In this document: positions 12,111 to 25,370 of the stretch, in pieces
How positions within the stretch are numbered: position 1 is the stretch's first letter
Layout of the letters: each line of letters starts with the position of its first letter
DNA from: Rhabditoides inermis
Taxonomy: Eukaryota > Nematoda > Chromadorea > Rhabditida > Rhabditidae
DNA: 64,000 nucleotides
Assembly: GCA_963966185.1 (NCBI GenBank)
Contig: CAWZYM010000165.1
Coordinates: 186,001 to 250,000 of the forward strand
Direction: 5' to 3'
Position numbers and translations under genes: made by a program
Notes under the pieces: model-generated
The model's input: only the letters and a program-made list of their open reading frames with translations
Told to the model about the DNA's origin: nothing
Databases searched by the model: none

Positions 12111-13100
12111 CCACTTTCAGACGCACATACTTTAGTCGTAGTTGATGAGAACTATTCCTCACATAGGGTCCCTCAATCGTTTCCATTTATTCGATTTTTT
12201 ACACTTCGATCGATATAAAAATTGAAGAGCGGTGTAGTAGAAGTGAGTATGTAGTGTATTTATCCACTCATTGGACCCACTTTCAGACGCACACACTTTG
12301 GTCGTAGTTGATGAAAACTATTCCTAACATAGGGTCCCTCAATTGTTTCCATTTATTCGATTTTTTTACACTTCGATCGATATAAAATTGAAGAGCGGTG
12401 TAGTAGAAGTGAGTATGTAGTGTTTTTATCTACTCATTGGACCCACTTTCAGACGCACATACTTTGGTCGTAGTTGATGAGAACTATTCCTGACATCGGG
12501 TCCCTCAATTGTTTCCATTTATTCGATTTTTTACACTTCGATCGATATAAAAATTGAAGAGCGGTGTAGTAGAAGTGAGTTTGCAGTGAAATCATCTACT
12601 CATTGGACCCACTTCCAGACGCACACACTTTGGTCGTAGTTGATGAGAACTATTCCTGACATAGGGTCCCTCATCCGTTTCCATTTATTCGATTTTTTAC
12701 ACTTCGATCGATATAAAAATTGAAGAGCGGTGTAGTAGAAGTGAGTATGTAGTGTATTTATCCACTCATTGGACCCACTTTCAGACGCACACACTTTGGT
12801 CGTAGTTGATGAAAACTATTCCTAACATAGGGTCCCTCAATTGTTTCCATTTATTCGATTTTTTTTACACTTCGATCGATATAAAATTGAAGAGCGGTGT
12901 AGTAGAAGTGAGTATGTAGTGTTTTTATCTACTCATTGGACCCACTTTCAGACGCACATACTTTGGTCGTAGTTGATGAGAACTATTCCTGACATCGGGT
13001 CCCTCAATTGTTTCCATTTATTCGATTTTTTACACTTCGATCGATATAAAAATTGAAGAGCGGTGTAGTAGAAGTGAGTTTGCAGTGAAATCATCTACTC

Positions 13101-16100
13101 ATTGGACCCACTTCCAGTCGCACACACTTTGGTCGTAGTTGATGAGAACTATTCCTGACATAGGGTCCCTCATCCGTTTCCATTTATTCGATTTTTTACA
13201 CTTCGATCGATATAAAAATTGAAGAGCGGTGTAGTAGAAGTGAGTATGTAGTGTATTTATCTACTCATTGGACCCACTTTCAGACGCACACACTTTGGTC
13301 GTAGTTGATTAGAACTATTCCTGACATAGGGTCCCTCAATCGTTTCCTTTTATTCGATTTTTTACACTTCGATCGATATAAAAATTGAAGAGCGTGGAAG
13401 AAGAAGTGAGTATGTAGTGTATTTATCTACTCATTGGACCCACTTTCAGACGCACACACTTTGGTCGTAGTTGATGAGAACTATTCCTAACATAGGGTCC
13501 CTCAATTGTTTCCATTTATTCGATTTTTTACACTTCGATCGATATAAAAATTGAAGAGCGGTGTAGTAGAAGTGAGTATGTAGTGTATTTATCTACTCAT
13601 TGGACCCACTTTCAGACGCACACACTTTGGTCGTAGTTGATGAGAACTATTCCTGACATAGGGTCCCTCATCCGTTTCCATTTATTCGATTTTTTACACT
13701 TCGATCGATATAAAAATTGAAGAGCGGTGTAGTAGAAGTGAGTATGTAGTGTATTTATCTACTCATTGGACCCACTTTCAGACGCACACACTTTGGTCGT
13801 AGTTGATGAGAACTATTCCTGACATAGGGTCCCTCAATCGTTTCCTTTTATTCGATTTTTTACACTTCGATCGATATAAAAATTGAAGAGCGTGGAAGAA
13901 GAAGTGAGTATGTAGTGTATTTATCTAATCATTGGACCCACTTTCAGACGCACACACTTTGGTCGTAGTTGATGAGAACTATTCCTAACATAGGGTCCCT
14001 CATCCGTTTCCATTTATTCGATTTTTTACACTTCGATCGATATAAAAATTGAAGAGCGGTGTGGTAGAAGTGAGTATGTAGTGTATTTATCTACTCATTG
14101 GACCCACTTCCAGACGCACACACTTTGGTCGTAGTTGATGAGAACTATTCCTGACATAGGGTCCCTCAATTGTTTCCATTTATTCGATTTTTTACACTTC
14201 GATCGATATAAAAATTGAAGAGCGGTGTAGTAGAAGTGAGTTTGCAGTGAAATCATCTACTCATTGGACCCACTTCCAGACGCACACACTTTGGTCGTAG
14301 TTGATGAGAACTATTCCTGACATAGGGTCCCTCAATTGTTTCCATTTATTCGATTTTTTACACTTCGATCGATATAAAAATTGAAGAGCGGTGTAGTAGA
14401 AGTGAGTATGTAGTGTATTTATCCACTCATTGGACCCACTTTCAGACGCACATACTTTGGTCGTAGTTGATGAGAACTATTCCTGACATAGGGTCCCTCA
14501 TCCGTTTCCATTTATTCGATTTTTTACACTTCGATCGATAAAAAAAATTGAAGAGCGGTGTAGTAGAAGTGAGTATGTAGTGTATTTATCTACTCATTGG
14601 ACCCACTTTCAGACGCACACACTTTGGTCGTAGTTGATGAGAACTATTCCTGACATAGGGTCCCTCAATCGTTTCCTTTTATTCGATTTTTTACACTTCC
14701 ATCGATATAAAAATTGAAGAGCGTGGAAGAAGAAGTGAGTATGTAGTGTATTTATCTACTCATTGGACCCACTTTCAGACGCACACACTTTGGTCGTAGT
14801 TGATGAGAACTATTCCTGACATAGGGTCCCTCAATCGTTTCCTTTTATTCGATTTTTTACACTTCGATCGATATAAAAATTGAAGAGCGTGGAAGAAGAA
14901 GTGAGTATGTAGTGTATTTATCTAATCATTGGACCCACTTTCAGACGCACACACTTTGGTCGTAGTTGATGAGAACTATTCCTAACATAGGGTCCCTCAT
15001 CCGTTTCCATTTATTCGATTTTTTACACTTCGATCGATATAAAAATTGAAGAGCGGTGTAGTAGAAGTGAGTATGTAGTGTATTTATCTACTCATTGGAC
15101 CCACTTTCAGACGCACACACTTTGGTCGTAGTTGATGAGAACTATTCCTGACATAGGGTCCCTCAATCGTTTCCTTTTATTCGATTTTTTACACTTCGAT
15201 CGATATAAAAATTGAAGAGCGTGGAAGAAGAAGTGAGTATGTAGTGTATTTATCTAATCATTGGACCCACTTTCAGACGCACACACTTTGGTCGTAGTTG
15301 ATGAGAACTATTCCTAACATAGGGTCCCTCATCCGTTTCCATTTATTCGATTTTTTACACTTCGATCGATATAAAAATTGAAGAGCGGTGTGGTAGAAGT
15401 GAGTATGTAGTGTATTTATCTACTCATTGGACCCACTTCCAGACGCACACACTTTGGTCGTAGTTGATGAGAACTATTCCTGACATAGGGTCCCTCAATT
15501 GTTTCCATTTATTCGATTTTTTACACTTCGATCGATATAAAAATTGAAGAGCGGTGTAGTAGAAGTGAGTATGTAGTGTATTTATCTACTCATTGGACCC
15601 ACTTTCAGACGCACACACTTTGGTCGTAGTTGATGAGAACTATTCCTGACATAGGGTCCCTCAATCGTTTCCTTTTATTCGATTTTTTACACTTCCATCG
15701 ATATAAAAATTGAAGAGCGTGGAAGAAGAAGTGAGTATGTAGTGTATTTATCTACTCATTGGACCCACTTTCAGACGCACACACTTTGGTCGTAGTTGAT
15801 GAGAACTATTCCTCACATAGGGTCCCTCAATCGTTTCCATATATTCGATTTTTTACACTTCGATCGATATAAAAATTGAAGAGCGGTGTAGTAGAAGTGA
15901 GTATGTAGTGTATTTATCCACTCATTGGACCCACTTTCAGACGCACATACTTTGGTCGTAGTTCATGAGAACTATTCCTGACATAGGGTCCCTCAATCGT
16001 TTCCTTTTATTCGATTTTTTACACTTCGATCGATATAAAAATTGGAGAGCGTGGAAGAAGAAGTGAGTATGTAGTGTATTTATCTACTCATTGGACCCAC

Positions 16101-17940
16101 TTTCAGACGCACACACTTTGGTCGTAGTTGATGAGAACTATTCCTGACATAGGGTCCCTCAATCGTTTCCTTTTGTTCGATTTTTTTACACTTCGATCGA
16201 TATAAAAATTGGAGAGCGTGGAAGAAGAAGTGAGTATGTAGTGTATTTATCTACTCATTGGACCCACTTTCAGACGCACACACTTTGGTCGTAGTTGATG
16301 AGAACTATTCCTAACATAGGGTCCCTCAATTGTTTCCATTTATTCGATTTTTTACACTTCGATCGATATAAAAATTGAAGAGCGGTGTAGTAGAAGTGAG
16401 TATGTAGTGTATTTATCCACTCATTGGACCCACTTTCAGACGCACATACTTTGGTCGTAGTTGATGAGAATTATTCCTGACATAGGGTCCCTCATCCGTT
16501 TCCATTTAATCGATTTTTTACACTTCGATCGATATAAAAATTGAAGAGCGGTGTAGTAGAAGTGAGTATGTAGTGTATTTATCTACTCATTGGACCCACT
16601 TTCAGACGCACACACTTTGGTCGTAGTTGATGAGAACTATTCCTGACATAGGGTCCCTCAATCGTTTCCTTTTATTCGATTTTTTACACTTCGATCGATA
16701 TAAAAATTGAAGAGCGGTGTAGTAGAAGTGAGTTTGCAGTGAAATCATCTACTCATTGGACCCACTTCCAGACGCACACACTTTGGTCGTAGTTGATGAG
16801 AACTATTCCTGACATAGGGTCCCTCAATCGTTTCCTTTTATTCGATTTTTTACACTTCGATCGATATAAAAATTGAAGAGCGTGGAAGAAGAAGTGAGTA
16901 TGTAGTGTATTTATCTACTCATTGGACCCACTTTCAGACGCACACACTTTGGTCGTAGTTGATGAGAACTATTCCTAACATAGGGTCCCTCAATTGTTTC
17001 CATTCATTCGATTTTTTACACTTCGATCAATATAAAAATTGAAGAGCGGTGTAGTAGAAGTGAGTATGAAGTGTATTTATCCACTCATTGGACCCACTTT
17101 CAGACGCACATACTTTGGTCGTAGTTGATGAGAACTATTCCTGACATAGGGTCCCTCATCCGTTTCCATTTATTCATTTTTTACACTTCGATCGATATAA
17201 AAATTGAAGAGCGGTGTAGTAGAAGTGAGTATGTAGTGTATTTATCTACTCATTGGACCCACTTCCAGACGCACACACTTTGGTCGTAATTGATGAGAAC
17301 TATTCCTGACATAGGGTCCCTCTATTGTTTCCATTTATTCGATTTTTTACACTTCGATCGATATAAAAATTGAAGAGCGGTGTAGTAAAAGTGAGTATGT
17401 AGTGTATTTATCCACTCATTGGACCCACTTTCAGACGCACATACTTTGGTCGTAGTTGATGAGAACTATTCCTGACATAGGGTCCCTCATCCGTTTCCAT
17501 TTATTCGATTTTTTACACTTCGATCGATATAAAAATTGAAGAGCGGTGTAGTAGAAGTGAGTATGTAGTGTATTTATCTACTCATTGGACCCACTTTCAG
17601 ACGCACACACTTTGGTCGTAGTTGATGAGAACTATTCCTGACATAGGGTCCCTCAATCGTTTCCTTTTATTCGATTTTTTACACTTCGATCGATATAAAA
17701 ATTGAAGAGCGGTGTAGTAGAAGTGAGTATGTAGTGTATTTATCTACTCATTGGACCCACTTTCAGACGCACACACTTTGGTCGTAGTTGATGAGAACTA
17801 TTCCTGACATAGGGTCCCTCATCCGTTTCCATTTATTCGATTTTTTACACTTCGATCGATATAAAAATTGAAGAGCGGTGTAGTAGAAGTGAGTATGTAG
17901 TGTATTTATCTACTCATTGGACCCACTTCCAGACGCACAC
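13101..17940 (+). repeat. Domain 3: mixed-order monomers related to domain 1
   Basis: There is no clean unit. An internal block repeats at 1329 bp (taatcatt at 13926 and 15255; gtgtggtag at 14061 and 15390). A run with gtgtggtag, gtttgcag, aattg-tccactc, atccg and cttccatcg at 14061-14780 matches 945-1660. A ttcatgag monomer at 15964 matches the one at 3179. A run with cattcattcg, gtatgaag and ctctattg at about 17001-17330 matches 5047-5375. One monomer at 17027 has gatcaat in place of the palindrome, and one near 17175 lacks 'cga' before the T run. Confidence 0.82.
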
Positions 17941-18034
17941 ACTTTGGTCGTAGTTGATGAGAACTATTCCTGACATAGGGTCCCTCAATTGTAGTGTATT
18001 TATCTACTCATTGGACCCACTTCCAGACGCACAC
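17941..18034 (+). repeat. Truncated 94-bp monomer (72-bp internal deletion), first of 14
   Basis: The sequence jumps from ctcaattg straight to tagtgtattta, removing 72 bp that include the T run, the TCGATCGA palindrome and the TATA-like box. Only a 2-bp 'tg' match is seen at the join. The first base after the join is at 17992, 18418, 19701, 20127, 21576, 22002, 23951, 24377, 26988, 27414, 29168, 29594, 31014 and 31274. The pairs are 426 bp apart except the last, at 260 bp, which has lost one monomer. All copies probably descend from one deletion event and spread as HOR passengers. Confidence 0.95.
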
Positions 18035-18958
18035 ACTTTGGTCGTAGTTGATGAGAACTATTCCTAACATAGGGTCCCTCAATTGTTTCCATTTATTCGA
18101 TTTTTTACACTTCGATCGATATAAAAATTGAAGAGCGGTGTAGTAGAAGTGAGTATGTAGTGTATTTATCTACTCATTGGACCCACTTTCAGACGCACAC
18201 ACTTTGGTCGTAGTTGATGAGAACTATTCCTAACATAGGGTCCCTCAATTGTTTCCATTTATTCGATTTTTTACACTTCGATCGATATAAAAATTAAAGA
18301 GCGGTGTAGTAGAAGTGAGTATGTAGTGTATTTATCCACTCATTAGACCCACTTTCAGACGCACATACTTTGGTCGTAGTTGATGAGAACTATTCCTGAC
18401 ATAGGGTCCCTCAATTGTAGTGTATTTATCTACTCATTGGACCCACTTCCAGACGTACACACTTTGGTCGTAGTTGATGAGAACTATTCCTGACATAGGG
18501 TCCCTCAATTGTTTCCATTTATTCGATTTTTTACACTTCGATCGATATAAAAATTGAAGAGCGGTGTAGTAGAAGTGAGTTTGCAGTGAAATCATCTACT
18601 CATTGGACCCACTTCCAGACGCACACACTTTGGTCGTAGTTGATGAGAACTATTCCTGACATAGGGTCCCTCAATTGTTTCCATTTATTCGATTTTTTAC
18701 ACTTCGATCGATATAAAAATTGAAGAGCGGTGTAGTAGAAGTGAGTTTGCAGTGAAATCATCTACTCATTGGACCCACTTCCAGACGCACACACTTTGGT
18801 CGTAGTTGATGAGAACTATTCCTGACATAGGGTCCCTCAATTGTTTCCATTTATTCGATTTTTTACACTTCGATCGATATAAAAATTGAAGAGCGGTGTA
18901 GTAGAAGTGAGTATGTAGTGTATTTATCCACTCATTGGCCCCACTTTCAGACGCACAT

Positions 18959-18985
18959 ACTTTGGTCGTAGTTGATGAGAACCAC
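18959..18985 (+). repeat. 27-bp monomer remnant, first of 5
   Basis: A monomer ends after gatgagaac and the next begins at once with cacactttgg, so 139 of 166 bp are missing. The same join (first base of the following 'ccacac') is at 18982, 20691, 22566, 24941 and 31672. It always sits after a tccactc monomer and before a taac-aattg monomer with gtagcagaag, so it is one event copied with its neighbours. Confidence 0.95.
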
Positions 18986-21900
18986 ACTTTGGTCGTAGTT
19001 GATGAGAACTATTCCTAACATAGGGTCCCTCAATTGTTTCCATTTATTCGATTTTTTACACTTCGATCGATATAAAAATTGAAGAGCGGTGTAGCAGAAG
19101 TGAGTATGTAGTTTATTTATCCACTCATTGGACCCACTTTCAGACGCACATACTTTGGTCGTAGTTGATGAGAACTATTCCTGACATAGGGTCCCTCATC
19201 CGTTTCCAATTATTCGATTTTTTACACTTCGATCGATAGAAAAATTGAAGAGCGGTGTAGTAGAAGTGAGTATGTAGTGTATTTATCCACTCATTGGACC
19301 CACTTTCAGACGCACATACTTTGGTCGTAGTTGATGAGAAATATTCCTCACATAGGGTCCCTCAATCGTTTCCATTTATTCGATTTTTTACACTTCGATC
19401 GATATAAAAATTGAAGAGCGGTGTAGTAGAAGTGAGTATGTAGTGTATTTATCTACTCATTGGACCCACTTTCAGACGCACACACTTTGGTCGTAGTTGA
19501 TGAGAACTATTCCTGACATAGGGTCCCTCATCCGTTTCCATTTATTCGATTTTTTACACTTCGATCGATATAAAAATTGAAGAGCGGTGTAGTAGAAGTG
19601 AGTATGTAGTGTATTTATCTACTCATTGGACCCACTTCCAGACGCACACACTTTGGTCGTAGTTGATGAGAACTATTCCTGACATAGGGTCCCTCAATTG
19701 TAGTGTATTTATCTACTCATTGGACCCACTTCCAGACGCACACACTTTGGTCGTAGTTGATGAGAACTATTCCTAACATAGGGTCCCTCAATTGTTTCCA
19801 TTTATTCGATTTTTTACACTTCGATCGATATAAAAATTGAAGAGCGGTGTAGTAGAAGTGAGTATGTAGTGTATTTATCTACTCATTGGACCCACTTTCA
19901 GACGCACACACTTTGGTCGTAGTTGATGAGAACTATTCCTAACATAGGGTCCCTCAATTGTTTCCATTTATTCGATTTTTTACACTTCGATCGATATAAA
20001 AATTAAAGAGCGGTGTAGTAGAAGTGAGTATGTAGTGTATTTATCCACTCATTAGACCCACTTTCAGACGCACATACTTTGGTCGTAGTTGATGAGAACT
20101 ATTCCTGACATAGGGTCCCTCAATTGTAGTGTATTTATCTACTCATTGGACCCACTTCCAGACGTACACACTTTGGTCGTAGTTGATGAGAACTATTCCT
20201 GACATAGGGTCCCTCAATTGTTTCCATTTATTCGATTTTTTACACTTCGATCGATATAAAAATTGAAGAGCGGTGTAGTAGAAGTGAGTTTGCAGTGAAA
20301 TCATCTACTCATTGGACCCACTTCCAGACGCACACACTTTGGTCGTAGTTGATGAGAACTATTCCTGACATAGGGTCCCTCAATTGTTTCCATTTATTCG
20401 ATTTTTTACACTTCGATCGATATAAAAATTGAAGAGCGGTGTAGTAGAAGTGAGTTTGCAGTGAAATCATCTACTCATTGGACCCACTTCCAGACGCACA
20501 CACTTTGGTCGTAGTTGATGAGAACTATTCCTGACATAGGGTCCCTCAATTGTTTCCATTTATTCGATTTTTTACACTTCGATCGATATAAAAATTGAAG
20601 AGCGGTGTAGTAGAAGTGAGTATGTAGTGTATTTATCCACTCATTGGACCCACTTTCAGACGCACATACTTTGGTCGTAGTTGATGAGAACCACACTTTG
20701 GTCGTAGTTGATGAGAACTATTCCTAACATAGGGTCCCTCAATTGTTTCCATTTATTCGATTTTTTACACTTCGATCGATATAAAAATTGAAGAGCGGTG
20801 TAGCAGAAGTGAGTATGTAGTTTATTTATCCACTCATTGGACCCACTTTCAGACGCACATACTTTGGTCGTAGTTGATGAGAACTATTCCTGACATAGGG
20901 TCCCTCATCCGTTTCCAATTATTCGATTTTTTACACTTCGATCGATAGAAAAATTGAAGAGCGGTGTAGTAGAAGTGAGTATGTAGTGTATTTATCCACT
21001 CATTGGACCCACTTTCAGACGCACATACTTTGGTCGTAGTTGATGAGAAATATTCCTCACATAGGGTCCCTCAATCGTTTCCATTTATTCGATTTTTTAC
21101 ACTTCGATCGATATAAAAATAGAAGAGCGGTGTAGTAGAAGTGAGTATGTAGTGTATTTATCCACTCATTGGACCCACTTTCAGACGCACACACTTTGGT
21201 CGTAGTTGATGAAAACTATTCCCAACATAGGGTCCCTCAATTGTTTCCATTTATTCGATTTTTTTACACTTCGATCGATATAAAATTGAAGAGCGGTGTA
21301 GTAGAAGTGAGTATGTAGTGTTTTTATCTACTCATTGGACCCACTTTCAGACGCACACACTTTGGTCGTAGTTGATGAGAACTATTCCTGACATAGGGTC
21401 CCTCATCCGTTTCCATTTATTCGATTTTTTACACTTCGATCGATATAAAAATTGAAGAGCGGTGTAGTAGAAGTGAGTATGTAGTGTATTTATCTACTCA
21501 TTGGACCCACTTCCAGACGCACACACTTTGGTCGTAGTTGATGAGAACTATTCCTGACATAGGGTCCCTCAATTGTAGTGTATTTATCTACTCATTGGAC
21601 CCACTTCCAGACGCACACACTTTGGTCGTAGTTGATGAGAACTATTCCTAACATAGGGTCCCTCAATTGTTTCCATTTATTCGATTTTTTACACTTCGAT
21701 CGATATAAAAATTGAAGAGCGGTGTAGTAGAAGTGAGTATGTAGTGTATTTATCTACTCATTGGACCCACTTTCAGACGCACACACTTTGGTCGTAGTTG
21801 ATGAGAACTATTCCTAACATAGGGTCCCTCAATTGTTTCCATTTATTCGATTTTTTACACTTCGATCGATATAAAAATTAAAGAGCGGTGTAGTAGAAGT

Positions 21901-24900
21901 GAGTATGTAGTGTATTTATCCACTCATTAGACCCACTTTCAGACGCACATACTTTGGTCGTAGTTGATGAGAACTATTCCTGACATAGGGTCCCTCAATT
22001 GTAGTGTATTTATCTACTCATTGGACCCACTTCCAGACGTACACACTTTGGTCGTAGTTGATGAGAACTATTCCTGACATAGGGTCCCTCAATTGTTTCC
22101 ATTTATTCGATTTTTTACACTTCGATCGATATAAAAATTGAAGAGCGGTGTAGTAGAAGTGAGTTTGCAGTGAAATCATCTACTCATTGGACCCACTTCC
22201 AGACGCACACACTTTGGTCGTAGTTGATGAGAACTATTCCTGACATAGGGTCCCTCAATTGTTTCCATTTATTCGATTTTTTACACTTCGATCGATATAA
22301 AAATTGAAGAGCGGTGTAGTAGAAGTGAGTTTGCAGTGAAATCATCTACTCATTGGACCCACTTCCAGACGCACACACTTTGGTCGTAGTTGATGAGAAC
22401 TATTCCTGACATAGGGTCCCTCAATTGTTTCCATTTATTCGATTTTTTACACTTCGATCGATATAAAAATTGAAGAGCGGTGTAGTAGAAGTGAGTATGT
22501 AGTGTATTTATCCACTCATTGGACCCACTTTCAGACGCACATACTTTGGTCGTAGTTGATGAGAACCACACTTTGGTCGTAGTTGATGAGAACTATTCCT
22601 AACATAGGGTCCCTCAATTGTTTCCATTTATTCGATTTTTTACACTTCGATCGATATAAAAATTGAAGAGCGGTGTAGCAGAAGTGAGTATGTAGTTTAT
22701 TTATCCACTCATTGGACCCACTTTCAGACGCACATACTTTGGTCGTAGTTGATGAGAACTATTCCTGACATAGGGTCCCTCATCCGTTTCCAATTATTCG
22801 ATTTTTTACACTTCGATCGATAGAAAAATTGAAGAGCGGTGTAGTAGAAGTGAGTATGTAGTGTATTTATCCACTCATTGGACCCACTTTCAGACGCACA
22901 TACTTTGGTCGTAGTTGATGAGAAATATTCCTCACATAGGGTCCCTCAATCGTTTCCATTTATTCGATTTTTTACACTTCGATCGATATAAAAATAGAAG
23001 AGCGGTGTAGTAGAAGTGAGTATGTAGTGTATTTATCCACTCATTGGACCCACTTTCAGACGCACACACTTTGGTCGTAGTTGATGAAAACTATTCCCAA
23101 CATAGGGTCCCTCAATTGTTTCCATTTATTCGATTTTTTTACACTTCGATCGATATAAAATTGAAGAGCGGTGTAGTAGAAGTGAGTATGTAGTGTTTTT
23201 ATCTACTCATTGGACCCACTTTCAGACGCACATACTTTGGTCGTAGTTGATGAGAACTATTCCTGACAGAGGGTCCCTCAATCGTTTCCATTTATTCGAA
23301 ATTTTTTACACTTCGATCGATATAAAAATTGAAGAGCGGTGTAGCAGAAGTGAGTATGTAGTTTATTTATCCACTCATTGGACCCACTTTCAGACGCACA
23401 TACTTTGGTCGTAGTTGATGAGAACTATTCCTGACATAGGGTCCCTCATCCGTTTCCAATTATTCGATTTTTTACACTTCGATCGATAGAAAAATTGAAG
23501 AGCGGTGTAGTAGAAGTGAGTATGTAGTGTATTCATCCACTCATTGGACCCACTTTCAGACGCACATACTTTGGTCGTAGTTGATGAGAAATATTCCTCA
23601 CATAGGGTCCCTCAATCGTTTCCATTTATTCGATTTTTTACACTTCGATCGATATAAAAATTGAAGAGCGGTGTAGTAGAAGTGAGTATGTAGTGTATTT
23701 ATCTACTCATTGGACCCACTTTCAGACGCACACACTTTGGTCGTAGTTGATGAGAACTATTCCTGACATAGGGTCCCTCATCCGTTTCCATTTATTCGAT
23801 TTTTTACACTTCGATCGATATAAAAATTGAAGAGCGGTGTAGTAGAAGTGAGTATGTAGTGTATTTATCTACTCATTGGACCCACTTCCAGACGCACACA
23901 CTTTGGTCGTAGTTGATGAGAACTATTCCTGACATAGGGTCCCTCAATTGTAGTGTATTTATCTACTCATTGGACCCACTTCCAGACGCACACACTTTGG
24001 TCGTAGTTGATGAGAACTATTCCTAACATAGGGTCCCTCAATTGTTTCCATTTATTCGATTTTTTACACTTCGATCGATATAAAAATTGAAGAGCGGTGT
24101 AGTAGAAGTGAGTATGTAGTGTATTTATCTACTCATTGGACCCACTTTCAGACGCACACACTTTGGTCGTAGTTGATGAGAACTATTCCTAACATAGGGT
24201 CCCTCAATTGTTTCCATTTATTCGATTTTTTACACTTCGATCGATATAAAAATTAAAGAGCGGTGTAGTAGAAGTGAGTATGTAGTGTATTTATCCACTC
24301 ATTAGACCCACTTTCAGACGCACATACTTTGGTCGTAGTTGATGAGAACTATTCCTGACATAGGGTCCCTCAATTGTAGTGTATTTATCTACTCATTGGA
24401 CCCACTTCCAGACGTACACACTTTGGTCGTAGTTGATGAGAACTATTCCTGACATAGGGTCCCTCAATTGTTTCCATTTATTCGATTTTTTACACTTCGA
24501 TCGATATAAAAATTGAAGAGCGGTGTAGTAGAAGTGAGTTTGCAGTGAAATCATCTACTCATTGGACCCACTTCCAGACGCACACACTTTGGTCGTAGTT
24601 GATGAGAACTATTCCTGACATAGGGTCCCTCAATTGTTTCCATTTATTCGATTTTTTACACTTCGATCGATATAAAAATTGAAGAGCGGTGTAGTAGAAG
24701 TGAGTTTGCAGTGAAATCATCTACTCATTGGACCCACTTCCAGACGCACACACTTTGGTCGTAGTTGATGAGAACTATTCCTGACATAGGGTCCCTCAAT
24801 TGTTTCCATTTATTCGATTTTTTACACTTCGATCGATATAAAAATTGAAGAGCGGTGTAGTAGAAGTGAGTATGTAGTGTATTTATCCACTCATTGGACC

Positions 24901-25370
24901 CACTTTCAGACGCACATACTTTGGTCGTAGTTGATGAGAACCACACTTTGGTCGTAGTTGATGAGAACTATTCCTAACATAGGGTCCCTCAATTGTTTCC
25001 ATTTATTCGATTTTTTACACTTCGATCGATATAAAAATTGAAGAGCGGTGTAGCAGAAGTGAGTATGTAGTTTATTTATCCACTCATTGGACCCACTTTC
25101 AGACGCACATACTTTGGTCGTAGTTGATGAGAACTATTCCTGACATAGGGTCCCTCATCCGTTTCCAATTATTCGATTTTTTACACTTCGATCGATAGAA
25201 AAATTGAAGAGCGGTGTAGTAGAAGTGAGTATGTAGTGTATTTATCCACTCATTGGACCCACTTTCAGACGCACATACTTTGGTCGTAGTTGATGAGAAA
25301 TATTCCTCACATAGGGTCCCTCAATCGTTTCCATTTATTCGATTTTTTACACTTCGATCGATATAAAAAT

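Larger units (their letters stand above)
5641..13100 (+). repeat. HOR-A domain (13-subtype order with skips)
   Basis: The fullest order I can read is: taac/gaaaact with T7 and short A-run; tcggg; atccg-tccactc; taac/gaaaact; tcggg; atccg-tctactc; aatcg-gtggaagaag; taac-aattg; tcggg; tcggg; aatcg-gtggaagaag; aattg with gtagtaaaag; tcac-aatcg. Copies skip different members but keep order, so spacing varies in near-whole-monomer steps. The tcggg marker lies at 6023, 6521, 7684, 8515, 9013, 9677, 9842, 10838, 11501, 11666, 12496 and 12995. The subtype is absent after 32375. Confidence 0.8.
17941..25370 (+). repeat. HOR-B domain marked by truncated monomers
   Basis: Each unit holds two 94-bp truncated monomers 426 bp apart and one 27-bp remnant. 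Successive first junctions lie at 17992, 19701, 21576 and 23951, giving units of 1709, 1875 and 2375 bp. 1709 equals nine full monomers plus 94+94+27. The second unit gains one monomer (gaaaact with cccaac). The third gains three more plus 2 bp, the 2 bp being ttcgaaatttttt near 23298. After the 27-bp remnant come gtagcagaag, then ccaatta with gatagaaaa, then gagaaat-tcac. The last copy is partial and leads into the 2180-bp duplication. Confidence 0.9.

Noticed and set aside
3802..12794. Repeated 64-67-codon open frames on the minus strand (for example ending at 3996, 6321, 6986, 7484, 8149, 8813, 10306, 10638 and 12794).
   Set aside because: They are the satellite read backwards. They begin at GTG, not ATG, and span just over one monomer. 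They end because 166 is not a multiple of 3, so the frame shifts on entering the next copy. They are open only where the monomer has tccactc (TGG on the minus strand); tctactc gives TAG, which closes most copies. No coding signature is seen.
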